Shown here: positions 7,213 to 15,590 of the stretch, one piece after another
Layout: each line of letters opens with the position of its first letter
Position numbering within the stretch: the stretch's first letter is position 1
Source: CAZMFZ01 sp964565665
GTDB lineage: Bacteria > Bacteroidota > Bacteroidia > Cytophagales > UBA9547
DNA: 17,663 bases
Direction: 5' to 3'
NCBI GenBank assembly: GCA_964565665.1
Contig: CAZMFZ010000079.1
Location: forward strand, 1-17,663
Position numbers and translations under genes: made by a program
The notes under the pieces: generated by a model
The model's input: the letters and a program-made list of their open reading frames with translations, nothing else
Told to the model about the DNA's origin: nothing
The model's database searches: none

Positions 7213-9660
7213 ATGAATGCTAAAGCCAAAACCTTATATACACAGTGGTTTGCAAGCCGCCATTGGAAGCCTTTTCCATTTCAGCTTGATTTATTAGATA
7301 AATACCTGCAGGGCTATTCTGGTTTGCTCAATGCACCTACTGGTAGTGGAAAAACCTACGCGATATGGCTGCCTATAATGATAGAATGGACACTTTCTGG
7401 CAAGCAAGTAACCAAAGACACTGGCCTACAAGTACTTTATATTACGCCTATTCGAGCATTAGTTAATGACATTAAGCTTGCCATGCTCACCGCTTCTGAT
7501 GAGATGAACACTGGCTGGAATATTGCGGCACGTACTGGGGATACCGACCCTTCCGAAAGGCAAAAACAGAGGAAAAACATTCCCCAATGCCTAATTACCA
7601 CCCCCGAAAGTATTCACTTGATGCTGGCACAGAAAAGCTATGCCGATTTCTTTAAAAATCTGAAAGTGATAGTGGTAGATGAATGGCATGAACTGATTGG
7701 CAACAAACGGGGTGTGCAAGTAGAGCTTGGTATGTCGAGATTAAAAACAATATGTCCCAATTTAAAAATATGGGGTATTTCTGCCACTATTGGCAACCTT
7801 GATCAAGCCAAAGAAGTATTGCTGGGCTTGCCTCTACCCGCAAAGCAAATTACTATTATTGCTGATATTAAGAAAAATATCAAGGTGGTTTCCATTATTC
7901 CGGATGAAATAGAAAAATATCCTTGGGGTGGCCATTTGGGGGTGAAGCTATTGCACAAAGTGATTCCCGTAATTGACAATGCAAGCACTACCTTACTATT
8001 TACCAACACTAGAGCTCAAGCGGAAATATGGTACCAGGCTATCATAGAAGCAAAACCCAATTGGGCAGGTCTGATTGCTTTGCATCATGGTTCGTTGAGC
8101 CGTGAAACGCGTGAGTGGGTGGAAGAACACCTACATTCTGGCACATTGAAGTGTGTAGTATGTACCTCAAGTTTAGATTTGGGTGTAGATTTCAGACCCG
8201 TAGAAAATGTAATTCAGGTTGGTGGTCCGAAAGGTGTAGCCCGATTTCTACAAAGGGCAGGCAGAAGTGGACATCAGCCGGGAGCACTGAGTACTATATA
8301 CTTTGTACCAGGGCATTCATTGGAATTGATAGAAGCTGCTGCATTGCGAGAGGCAGTGAATGAAATGAAGATGGAATCGCGAGTACCTGTGGTGCGGGCT
8401 TTTGATGTGTTGGCTCAATATCTTGTTACCCTTGCTATTTCTGATGGGTTTCGTGCAGCTCAAGCATTTCAAGAAGTAAAATCTACGTTTGCGTACGAGA
8501 GTATTGACATAGGTGAATTTAATAAAGTGCTTTTGTTTATTACCTCAGGTGGGGCATCGCTGAGTAGCTATTCGGAATATTCGAAGGTGATAATTGAAGA
8601 TGGGATTTACAAAGTAAACAATAAGCGCATCGCCATGATGCACAGGCTCTCAATGGGTACCATAGTATCGGAGCCATCGGTAACAATCAAATACCTGACA
8701 GGAAGCTACATTGGTACAGTTGAAGAATACTTTGTTTCACGCCTAAAAATGGGTGAGGTATTTACGTTTGCAGGTAAAAATCTTGAAGTAATTTCAATGC
8801 ACAATATGGATTTGCTTGTACGCAAATCGAAAAAGAAGTCTACCAACATTCCATCGTGGAATGGGGGCAGAATGCCACTCTCCTCCCAACTATCGAAGCT
8901 CATTCGGCACAAACTCACACAGGAAATAAACGGTGAATCGACAGATGCTGAACTCATTACCATAAGGCCGCTACTGGAAAAGCAAAGAGAAGTATCAATT
9001 ATTCCCAGTGAAAATGAATTGCTGTTAGAGTATTTTGAAGATAAAGATGGCTACCACTTATTTGGGTACACTTTTGAAGGCAGGTTTGTGAATGAGGGTA
9101 TTGGAGCTTTACTTTCGTACCGCATTTCTAAAGAAATCAAACCAATGAGCTTTACGATTGCTATGACAGACTATGGCTTTGAGTTGCTTTGCGACCAACC
9201 CATTCCCTTAGAGGAAGCCCTTGAATTGGATATTTTCAGTACTGATAATTTGATAATTGATATTTTGGCGGGCTTAAATGCAACAGAAATGGCTAGAAGA
9301 AAATTTAGAGATATAGCCCATATCGCAGGGCTTATATTCTCAGGCTACCCAGGCAAACAAGTTAAGAATAGACATTTGCAAGCATCTGCCAGAAATTTCT
9401 TTGATGTGTTTCGCGATTATGAACCCGACAATCTACTTTTCAAGCAAGCCTATGAGGAAGTGCTGTTCGATCAATTGGAAGAGATGCGTATGAGAGAGGC
9501 ATTGAACAGAATTAACAATCAGAAAATAAGAATTGTTTATCTAAGCAAGCCATCGCCTTTTTGCTTCCCAATTATGGTAGAAAGATTAAATACCTCAAAG
9601 TCTAGCATGGAAAAGCTGGAAGATAGAGTTGAGAGAATGTTGAAAGGGTATAAGTTGTAA
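7213..9660 (+). CDS. Lhr-type DEXH helicase, DNA ligase-associated group
   Basis: From the ATG at 7213 the protein has 815 residues; a TTG six bases earlier is a less likely start, and an in-frame TAG at 7192-7194 closes the frame upstream. The superfamily 2 motifs are in order: Walker A APTGSGKT (41-48), TPIRA (78-82), TTPES (129-133), DEWH (156-159), SATIGN (190-195), HHGSLSRETR (291-300), CTSSLDLGVDF (317-327) and QRAGRSGH (347-354). The long C-terminal part fits the Lhr-core winged-helix and DUF4175-like region. DEWH with this length is characteristic of the ligase-associated helicase of a bacterial DNA repair cassette (exonuclease, ATP-dependent ligase, helicase, PdeM nuclease); I place it there from memory of the family. 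None of the partners is visible: the Fic gene lies upstream and the assembly gap begins 11 bases after the stop. Confidence 0.9.
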   Translation: MNAKAKTLYTQWFASRHWKPFPFQLDLLDKYLQGYSGLLNAPTGSGKTYAIWLPIMIEWTLSGKQVTKDTGLQVLYITPIRALVNDIKLAMLTASDEMNTGWNIAARTGDTDPSERQKQRKNIPQCLITTPESIHLMLAQKSYADFFKNLKVIVVDEWHELIGNKRGVQVELGMSRLKTICPNLKIWGISATIGNLDQAKEVLLGLPLPAKQITIIADIKKNIKVVSIIPDEIEKYPWGGHLGVKLLHKVIPVIDNASTTLLFTNTRAQAEIWYQAIIEAKPNWAGLIALHHGSLSRETREWVEEHLHSGTLKCVVCTSSLDLGVDFRPVENVIQVGGPKGVARFLQRAGRSGHQPGALSTIYFVPGHSLELIEAAALREAVNEMKMESRVPVVRAFDVLAQYLVTLAISDGFRAAQAFQEVKSTFAYESIDIGEFNKVLLFITSGGASLSSYSEYSKVIIEDGIYKVNNKRIAMMHRLSMGTIVSEPSVTIKYLTGSYIGTVEEYFVSRLKMGEVFTFAGKNLEVISMHNMDLLVRKSKKKSTNIPSWNGGRMPLSSQLSKLIRHKLTQEINGESTDAELITIRPLLEKQREVSIIPSENELLLEYFEDKDGYHLFGYTFEGRFVNEGIGALLSYRISKEIKPMSFTIAMTDYGFELLCDQPIPLEEALELDIFSTDNLIIDILAGLNATEMARRKFRDIAHIAGLIFSGYPGKQVKNRHLQASARNFFDVFRDYEPDNLLFKQAYEEVLFDQLEEMRMREALNRINNQKIRIVYLSKPSPFCFPIMVERLNTSKSSMEKLEDRVERMLKGYKL

Positions 9661-9670
9661 GGTAGAGGTT

Positions 9671-9770
9671 NNNNNNNNNNNNNNNNNNNNNNNNNNNNNN
9701 NNNNNNNNNNNNNNNNNNNNNNNNNNNNNNNNNNNNNNNNNNNNNNNNNNNNNNNNNNNNNNNNNNNNNN
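9671..9770. other. Assembly gap, 100 N
   Basis: Exactly 100 unknown bases, the usual placeholder for a scaffold join, so the true distance between the helicase and the hydrolase is unknown. The remaining sequence between those two genes (9661-9670 and 9771-9824) holds no open frame, only a REP-like hairpin on the right side. Confidence 0.95.
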
Positions 9771-9786
9771 TTGCTAGTATTCATAG

Positions 9787-9806
9787 CCATTGGCTTTAGC
9801 CAATGG
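9787..9806 (+). repeat. REP-like hairpin, copy B (perfect)
   Basis: CCATTGGCTTTAGCCAATGG is a perfect palindrome: a 9-base stem with a 2-base loop. The preceding ATTCATAGCC (9779-9788) aligns without gaps to ATTCATTGCC in copy A, and the next 19 bases also align without gaps. A G-C pair in copy A is an A-T pair here, a paired change that keeps the hairpin. It lies 18 bases past the stop of the minus-strand hydrolase gene, but no T-run follows on that strand. Confidence 0.65.
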
Positions 9807-9824
9807 AATATTAGAAAAATAAAT

Positions 9825-10958
9825 TCATTTATTAGCCACAGTATATCTGCGCAGAAAGTATTCTATGGCAAACGTACTCAATTGACTGCTTTGACTATCA
9901 AAGAAATAGTCGCAACCATGAGTAGCATGTGGCAACGATAACAAATAATGAGGTATTTTCTTCTCTTTCAGTTTTTCAATTAATCGTAAATTGTGTTCGT
10001 AGGCCACCATTTCATCGCTTTCGCCATGTATCATCAATATGGGAGGTGCATTTTTATTTACCTGATGTGCAGGAGATGCGGCAAAGAAATTTGCAGTAGC
10101 TTCCTGCAATGTGCCACCCAAATAGTTGGCTAACACTTTTCGTGAATCAAGTATTAGTGGATTTCCCGGCACTGAATAGCCCCACACCATATCGTGTGGC
10201 GTATAGAAGGTTATCAATCCTCTTATTTGCTTCTTCCCCAAATGAAATGCAGTTACATCAGCTATTTGTCCACCTGCCGACCTGCCTAACAGAAATATAT
10301 TACGAACGTCAACATGATATTTTGAAGCGTTGGCTTTCAAGTATGCTATAGCAGCAACTATGTCTTCTTCCTGAGCTGGAAAAATATTGTCGGGTGCTAA
10401 TCTGTAGTTTACATCTGCCACCACATAGCCGATAGAGGCAAAATATGTATCGAAATCAACAAACATAGTATTATCGCCCGATGACCAAGCCCCACCGTGC
10501 ACCGATACTATACAAGGTTTTAGTTTGGGAGAATGATTGGCATACAAATCTAAATCTAACTCTTTATCATTGACACGACTATATATTATATTCTTAGGTT
10601 TAATGTCTGATTTAGTGGTAAAGCCTACTAATTGCCAAAAACTTAACGGTATATGTGGAGGTTCATCTACTACTCCGTAAGCAAATATCAAATGATTTTT
10701 AAGGTTGAATGATACAATATAAGAACTTAATAGTGGTAATACATATATAATAGCCGATATAAATGCCAGCACAGATGCCCATCTTCTTGTATAAAAAACA
10801 GAAACTATCATTAGCAATAGCATGGGGATTACCATAAAATATCCCAATTCGGTAACGCCTATTTTAAATCGCCAAAGTATATTTAGCGGGGCTGGCAATA
10901 CTATTAATAGACAAGGCATAGAAGCTATTATAATTAAAAAGGTGAGCAGGTTCTTCAT
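9825..10958 (-). CDS. Membrane-anchored alpha/beta hydrolase (HSL/BD-FAE-like esterase)
   Basis: A protein of 377 residues. The first 85 residues form about three membrane helices (3-23, 38-55, 61-83); a linker follows, and the hydrolase domain spans about 120-375. It has the oxyanion motif HGGAW (154-158), NYRLAPDNIFPAQEED (184-199) as in hormone-sensitive-lipase-like esterases, the nucleophile elbow GRSAGG with Ser227, Asp315 in HGESDEMV, and His347 in HATHG, so the catalytic triad is complete. It should cleave an ester, possibly an acetyl or lipid ester; the substrate is not evident. The fused membrane part suggests work at the inner membrane, but I cannot tell which side the domain faces. 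It is divergent from the NamZ-like gene across 117 bases, so the two could share regulation. The start ATG follows a non-Shine-Dalgarno leader. Confidence 0.88.
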   Translation of the reverse strand: MKNLLTFLIIIASMPCLLIVLPAPLNILWRFKIGVTELGYFMVIPMLLLMIVSVFYTRRWASVLAFISAIIYVLPLLSSYIVSFNLKNHLIFAYGVVDEPPHIPLSFWQLVGFTTKSDIKPKNIIYSRVNDKELDLDLYANHSPKLKPCIVSVHGGAWSSGDNTMFVDFDTYFASIGYVVADVNYRLAPDNIFPAQEEDIVAAIAYLKANASKYHVDVRNIFLLGRSAGGQIADVTAFHLGKKQIRGLITFYTPHDMVWGYSVPGNPLILDSRKVLANYLGGTLQEATANFFAASPAHQVNKNAPPILMIHGESDEMVAYEHNLRLIEKLKEKKIPHYLLSLPHATHGCDYFFDSQSSQLSTFAIEYFLRRYTVANK

Positions 10959-11036
10959 GGATTGTACTTAAAATGCTATTTTTTGCATAAAGCTATAAAA
11001 CATTTGCAATGTGGAATTACAGATTAAAAAAACATA

Positions 11037-11044
11037 TAGTTTTG
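11037..11044 (+). promoter_or_regulatory. Possible Bacteroidota -7 element for the NamZ-like gene
   Basis: TAGTTTTG fits the Bacteroidota -7 consensus TAnnTTTG and lies 31 bases before the ATG at 11076, a sensible distance for a short leader. No TTG box sits at the expected spacing of about 17-23 bases upstream; the nearest TTTG (11003-11006) is 30 bases away. An 8-base AT-rich match can arise by chance. Confidence 0.3.
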
Positions 11045-11075
11045 GTTAAATAATGCCAATAAAATTGTCCTAATA

Positions 11076-12221
11076 ATGAAAAAAAAATATGTCTGTGCCA
11101 CCATTTTATTCTTAATAAGTACTTGTGCTAATACTCAGCCTTTGCCTGCGGCATATACTCCCTCCACTTATTTGCCTTTATTAGTAAATAAAAAAGTAGG
11201 CTTGGTAGTAAACCAAACTTCGATGGTTGGCTCTACCCATTTGCTTGATACTTTAATTGCCTGTTCTATTGATGTAAAGAGAATATTCGGGCCTGAGCAT
11301 GGATTTCGAGGCAAAGCCGATGCAGGTGAAAAAATAAACAATGAAATAGATGTAAAAACTGGAATATCAGTGGTATCGCTTTATGGCAATAATAAAAAGC
11401 CATTTCCTGAGCAATTGGCAGATATAGAAGTGGTAGTGTTTGATATTCAAGATGTTGGAGTTCGGTTTTACACCTATATAAGTACGTTGCATTATGTGAT
11501 GGAAGCCTGTGCTGAAAATAAAAAACAGTTGGTGGTGCTTGATAGGCCAAACCCCAATGGCATGTACATCGATGGCCCAGTACTAGATACTGCTTTTTAT
11601 TCTTTTGTGGGTATGCACCCTATTCCTATAGTGCACGGGCTTACTATTGGCGAACTAGCACTAATGATAAATGGAGAAAAATGGCTAAAAAATGATCAAG
11701 TATGCGATTTGAAAATTGTGAAATGCAAAAATTATTATCACAGAGAAAAATATAGCGTACCAGTAAAGCCATCGCCCAACTTGCCCAACGATTTATCAAT
11801 TGCCTTGTATCCATCTTTGTGTTTGTTTGAAGGTACAAACGTGAGTGTAGCACGCGGCACATATTTCCCTTTTCAAGCCATAGGCTTTCCCGATAGCAGC
11901 TATTTAGGATTTTACTTTACACCGCAAAGTATTGAAGGCATGGCAAAAGAGCCTATTCACTTAGGCAAAAAATGCTTTGGTATTGATTTGAGAAACACAA
12001 AACCTGATTACAAGTTTACACTGAGTTATCTCATAGATTTTTTTAAAAAGTCGAAAAATATAGATAAATATTTCAATAGTTTTTTCAATAAATTGGCAGG
12101 AAATTCTCAATTGATGCAGCAAATAAAAGCCGGGATGAGTGAAGAAGGAATAAGAAAAAGTTGGCAACCTGAATTAGAAAAATACAAATCTTTACGCAAA
12201 AAATACCTGCTTTACGATTGA
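11076..12221 (+). CDS. Exo-beta-N-acetylmuramidase NamZ-like (DUF1343, GH171)
   Basis: A protein of 381 residues beginning with a basic, hydrophobic leader (MKKKYVCATILFLISTCANT), a Sec signal. Cys17 sits in an imperfect lipobox (ISTC), so lipid anchoring is possible but uncertain. The DUF1343 hallmarks are all present: VVNQTS (44-49), IFGPEHGFRG (70-79), FDIQDVGVRFYTYISTL (122-138), LDRPNPNG (155-162), PIPIVHGLTIGELA (183-196) and a Cys-rich FEGTN...RGT block (251-262); the end, SW.P.L.KY..LRKKYLLY, also fits. Characterised members (NamZ, Bacillus YbbC) release N-acetylmuramic acid from the non-reducing end of peptidoglycan fragments, so this enzyme probably acts in the periplasm in wall turnover or MurNAc scavenging. 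No MurNAc permease or kinase is nearby. It is divergent from the alpha/beta hydrolase. Confidence 0.92.
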   Translation: MKKKYVCATILFLISTCANTQPLPAAYTPSTYLPLLVNKKVGLVVNQTSMVGSTHLLDTLIACSIDVKRIFGPEHGFRGKADAGEKINNEIDVKTGISVVSLYGNNKKPFPEQLADIEVVVFDIQDVGVRFYTYISTLHYVMEACAENKKQLVVLDRPNPNGMYIDGPVLDTAFYSFVGMHPIPIVHGLTIGELALMINGEKWLKNDQVCDLKIVKCKNYYHREKYSVPVKPSPNLPNDLSIALYPSLCLFEGTNVSVARGTYFPFQAIGFPDSSYLGFYFTPQSIEGMAKEPIHLGKKCFGIDLRNTKPDYKFTLSYLIDFFKKSKNIDKYFNSFFNKLAGNSQLMQQIKAGMSEEGIRKSWQPELEKYKSLRKKYLLYD

Positions 12222-12395
12222 GCAAATTATACAATTTTTGCACTATTCTTTCGAATACTTCACTTCAATTTACTGACAATCAACAAAATATATACATAAA
12301 GTTTGATTTTTTAAAATATGTTATCTATTTTAGTGTCTCAAAACTAATAATTTAACAAAAACAACAAATTTCAACAATAAATATAAACACCTATC

Positions 12396-12884
12396 ATGAG
12401 AACAATTATACAATTTCTACGCTCAGAATCATTCATTTTCATAGCTGTGCTATGTGTGCTTATTGGTCAGATTTTGCATACCGCTTACCTATTTGAAACC
12501 CTTAGAATAGCAGATCTTTCATTCTCTATTGGAGCCTACGACTTTAAAGTACTCAACTGGCTTCATGGTGTAATATGTGCCGCTGCCATAGAAGCTGCCA
12601 TGCTAATGTTTCTTATCAATGGCAAAAAAAGTGCCTCAAAAATATATGCATTGGCTTCTTTTGCGGTGAATATTTTGTATTATCAAGCATGGGAAAATAG
12701 CATTCCTCAAATGGTAGCTTCCACTCTAGTGAGTGCCATGCTTTCAGGCTCTATTTGGTTCTTCTCCGATCTATTTGCTGATAAAATTATGGCAATGGAT
12801 GAAGCTGAGGCAGATTTGAAAGACAATATGCTTTCAATGTCTGATTTGGATGTAAGAGAAGTTCGTACTGCAATGCACAGATAA
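12396..12884 (+). CDS. Four-helix membrane protein, unknown function
   Basis: I do not recognise this 162-residue protein. It has four hydrophobic segments (about 12-33, 55-75, 82-98 and 107-127) and a hydrophilic tail (131-162) rich in Asp and Glu. Helix 2 holds His57 and Glu66 (WLHGVICAAAIEAAML), charged residues in a membrane span that may be functional. Helices 2 and 3 are joined by the basic NGKKSASK. The short start before helix 1 and the even helix count suggest both ends face the cytoplasm. It stands alone: 174 bases after the NamZ-like gene and closed by a strong terminator at 12917, so it is probably a single-gene transcript. The start ATG follows an A-rich leader. Being an authentic gene is far more certain than any role. 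Confidence 0.8.
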   Translation: MRTIIQFLRSESFIFIAVLCVLIGQILHTAYLFETLRIADLSFSIGAYDFKVLNWLHGVICAAAIEAAMLMFLINGKKSASKIYALASFAVNILYYQAWENSIPQMVASTLVSAMLSGSIWFFSDLFADKIMAMDEAEADLKDNMLSMSDLDVREVRTAMHR

Positions 12885-12916
12885 TCTTCCTCTGAAAAAC
12901 GATTTATCTTTGTTTC

Positions 12917-12951
12917 AAAAAAAAGTCAGGTTCAATACCTGACTTTTTTTT
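12917..12951 (+). terminator. Strong intrinsic terminator after the four-helix membrane protein
   Basis: A perfect 15-base stem, AAAAAAAAGTCAGGT paired with ACCTGACTTTTTTTT, closes on the 5-base loop TCAAT and ends in a run of 8 T. It begins 32 bases after the stop of the gene on the left. The run of A on the other side means it could also work in the opposite direction, although no minus-strand gene reads into it. Confidence 0.93.
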
Positions 12952-13177
12952 ATTTTATTAAAGCAATGAATTTCCCAATCTGTAAAGTATTTATATTTTA
13001 AATATTCAAGCAACCAGATATACCTCTTGCATCAATCGCTTGTGTTTCAACGTTACATTACAAATCGTCAATTTTATTGCTGTTTATTTTTTATTTACTT
13101 AAATATTTTACCTTATAAGCTTAAACTAAACCATCAATTCCAATATATTCATATATTTATCGAAAATAGGCATTAAT

Positions 13178-15154
13178 ATGAGGCTTTCGTCCAGATTTAA
13201 TACAATTCGCTTCAAACTCTCTTTAGTGGTAGGTATTTTAACATTTATTTACTCAAGTATATTGGTGAGTTACTTTAATTATAAATACAAAAGCACTTTG
13301 GTAAACGATGCCATTGAAAAATCTAATGTATGGGCTAATAATTATGCAGGTGAAATAAAATCAGAAATTGAATCGGCTTTAGATATAAGCCGCACTACTG
13401 CTCAAATGTTTGCCTCGAAAGTAAATCCAGATTATCCCTTAAATCTCACTAGAAAAGATGCAAATCAAATTCTAAGAAATATAGTAGATAAGAATAATTT
13501 TCTTTTGGGAATATATACCGCTTGGGAACCAAATAAATTTGACGGCAAAGATGCCGATTATGAAGGCTTACCAAATAATCACCCCAATGGACACTTTGTG
13601 CCTTATTGGTTTAGGGATACAGAATCGGGCAAATTGGCTTTCGAACCTTTAAAATATTATTTGGTGGAAGGCAAAGGCGATTATTATTTGAAACCCAGAA
13701 TTACAAAAAAAGAAACCGTAGTAGACCCTATTAATTATAAAATAGGAGAACGAGAAGTACTGTTAATGACATTGGTAGTACCGATTCTCACACCAAATCA
13801 AGAATTTGTTGGTATAGTAGGCACAGACATTAGCTCGGAATCTCTGCAAAAATTGATAAATAATTCCACAGTGTTCGATGGCTTTGGCGAGCTATCAATC
13901 ATATCTAACAATGGAACGATAGTGGCCGTATCTAAAAAAGAGACCTTGATAGGTAAAAATATAGAAACAGTATTCCCTGAAATGAGTGCTAAAATTAAAG
14001 GAATAAAAGGCACGGAGTCAAATATAGAAAATGATACTTTGCGTACCTACGTACCCATTCACTTTGGAGCTGCCGAAACACCTTGGTATGTTATCATTAA
14101 AGTACCACTTTCATATCTCACTTCGGGGCTTACCATCGAACTAATAAAGCTCACTCTCTTTGGGCTATTGTTTTTGGGATTATTGATATTCATTACCAGC
14201 TATTACATAATGAAATTTCTAAAACCCATTAGGAAAATAACCCGTGTTGCACAAAAAGTGGCTACAGGCGACTTGAATGTATGGGATGTAGACTCTACTA
14301 GTGTGGAAATTGAGCAATTAAACAATGCTTTCAGATCGGTAATTGATTCTCAAAAGAGTATTACAGAGGTAACAGAGGCCATAGCCGCAGGCATTTATAG
14401 CAAAAGAGCCGTAGTGAAAAGTGAATTTGACACATTGGCAAGCTCCGTAAATTTGATGATTGACAATTTAAAAACCGCAACTGAGGACGATGGCAAACGA
14501 AAATGGTCAAACGAAGGCTACGCCCAATTTGCCGAATTGCTTCGTAGCGACAACGACCTAAAAAAGCTTGCTCAAAAAGCCCTCAATTATTTGATTAAAT
14601 GCCTCAATGCCAATCAAGGCGGCTTGTTTATTGCCAATGGGGAAGCTCCAGATATTCAACTACATCTTTCAGCTGCTTACGCTTATGATAGGGTGAAGTT
14701 TATGAATAAAACAGTAGAAATTGGAGAAGGCATAGTAGGACAAACCTATTTGGAACGTGAAACTATTTACCTCACCGATATTCCTCAAAATTATATGCTC
14801 ATCACTTCTGGATTGGGCGATGCTTACCCAAGTTGTTTAATAGTAGTGCCTCTTATTAACAATGAGAAAGTTGAAGCCGTGCTCGAAATGGCATTATTTA
14901 TTGAATTAGAACCTTACAAAATTGAGTTTTTAGAGAAATGTGCCATAAGCTTGGCTTCAGTAATTGCCAATACACGCATCAATGAATTGACTAATAAATT
15001 ATTAGCTGAGGCGCAAGAACAAGCAGAACTGATGAAAATGCAAGAAGAAGAAATGAGGCAAAATATGGAGGAATTGGCTGCCACACAAGAAGAATTGAAA
15101 AGACGAGAAAACGACTATATAGCCAGAATACAGGAATTAGAACAAAATATATAA
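13178..15154 (+). CDS. Transmembrane sensor: dCache, HAMP, GAF, coiled coil, no output domain
   Basis: A protein of 658 residues. Helix 1 (about 14-32) is followed by a periplasmic dCache-type sensor (about 40-315) with the family-typical GIYTAWEPNKFDGKDADY (111-128) and VPYWFRD (141-147), then helix 2 (about 323-345). A HAMP domain follows (about 348-400, LKPIRKITRVAQKVATGDL), then a second HAMP-like repeat (about 395-435), a GAF domain (about 455-600) and a coiled-coil tail (605-658) with QEEEMRQNMEELAATQEE. No histidine kinase, GGDEF or methyl-accepting signalling domain is present. The same tail wording is common next to PAS domains in Bacteroidota sensors. It probably senses a small extracellular ligand and passes the signal to a partner protein. 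A spacer of 293 bases with a terminator separates it from the gene on the left, so it has its own promoter; I could not identify that promoter. Confidence 0.88.
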   Translation: MRLSSRFNTIRFKLSLVVGILTFIYSSILVSYFNYKYKSTLVNDAIEKSNVWANNYAGEIKSEIESALDISRTTAQMFASKVNPDYPLNLTRKDANQILRNIVDKNNFLLGIYTAWEPNKFDGKDADYEGLPNNHPNGHFVPYWFRDTESGKLAFEPLKYYLVEGKGDYYLKPRITKKETVVDPINYKIGEREVLLMTLVVPILTPNQEFVGIVGTDISSESLQKLINNSTVFDGFGELSIISNNGTIVAVSKKETLIGKNIETVFPEMSAKIKGIKGTESNIENDTLRTYVPIHFGAAETPWYVIIKVPLSYLTSGLTIELIKLTLFGLLFLGLLIFITSYYIMKFLKPIRKITRVAQKVATGDLNVWDVDSTSVEIEQLNNAFRSVIDSQKSITEVTEAIAAGIYSKRAVVKSEFDTLASSVNLMIDNLKTATEDDGKRKWSNEGYAQFAELLRSDNDLKKLAQKALNYLIKCLNANQGGLFIANGEAPDIQLHLSAAYAYDRVKFMNKTVEIGEGIVGQTYLERETIYLTDIPQNYMLITSGLGDAYPSCLIVVPLINNEKVEAVLEMALFIELEPYKIEFLEKCAISLASVIANTRINELTNKLLAEAQEQAELMKMQEEEMRQNMEELAATQEELKRRENDYIARIQELEQNI

Positions 15155-15246
15155 AATCTTTTAGAATAGATGGGAAAACAATAACAAACCAGATAAAATT
15201 ATGTTTTTACCTATATTAATACAGACTAAATACTACAACAATAGAT

Positions 15247-15426
15247 ATGAAGACTAAAGAATATTTCCAATTAGGTGAAGTTTTTGGCTATTTTTTCAGA
15301 AAACCAGACCCTAATCGCCCTGCTAATTTCAGTTTGAAAACCATGCACTTTATCAATAAACTGTCGATGGCTATATTTCTAGTTTGTATGATAGTGATAG
15401 CTGTGAGGCTAATAAAGCGGCTGTAG
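15247..15426 (+). CDS. Small one-helix membrane protein (DUF6728-like)
   Basis: A 59-codon frame from ATG 15247 to TAG 15424-15426, below the usual 60-residue cutoff. The N-terminal half is soluble and reads MKTKEYFQLGEVFGYFFRKP, then DPNRPANFSLKTMHFINKLS; one membrane helix (about 40-55) follows, with a basic end (RLIKRL). The FRKPDPNRP...N...K.MH.INK pattern is what I recall of a widespread small Bacteroidota family (DUF6728), recalled from memory and not checked. Its role is unknown. It lies 92 bases after the sensor and 164 before the VWA protein, in the same direction. Codon use and the clean signature make it very likely to be a real gene. Confidence 0.8.
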   Translation: MKTKEYFQLGEVFGYFFRKPDPNRPANFSLKTMHFINKLSMAIFLVCMIVIAVRLIKRL

Positions 15427-15590
15427 TGTTTTTAATTTTTTACTTTTTACTCGTTTCTCTCGACTCGTATTTTTCATTTGATAAATTTGTAATGGATGAA
15501 ATAGTTTCATTATGCAACCATTCTATTTTTTTCGAATAAACCGCAATTAATCACGAATATTGCAGGAGTTAAACTCTCAAAAACAACACA

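Noticed and set aside
9602..9790. Minus-strand frame spanning the N run
   Set aside because: It consists largely of unknown residues across the gap and overlaps the helicase end; no real gene can be inferred.
15482..15489. TAAATTTG as a -7 promoter for the VWA gene
   Set aside because: It fits the consensus, but no -33 box is present at a usable distance and the leader would be about 95 bases long.
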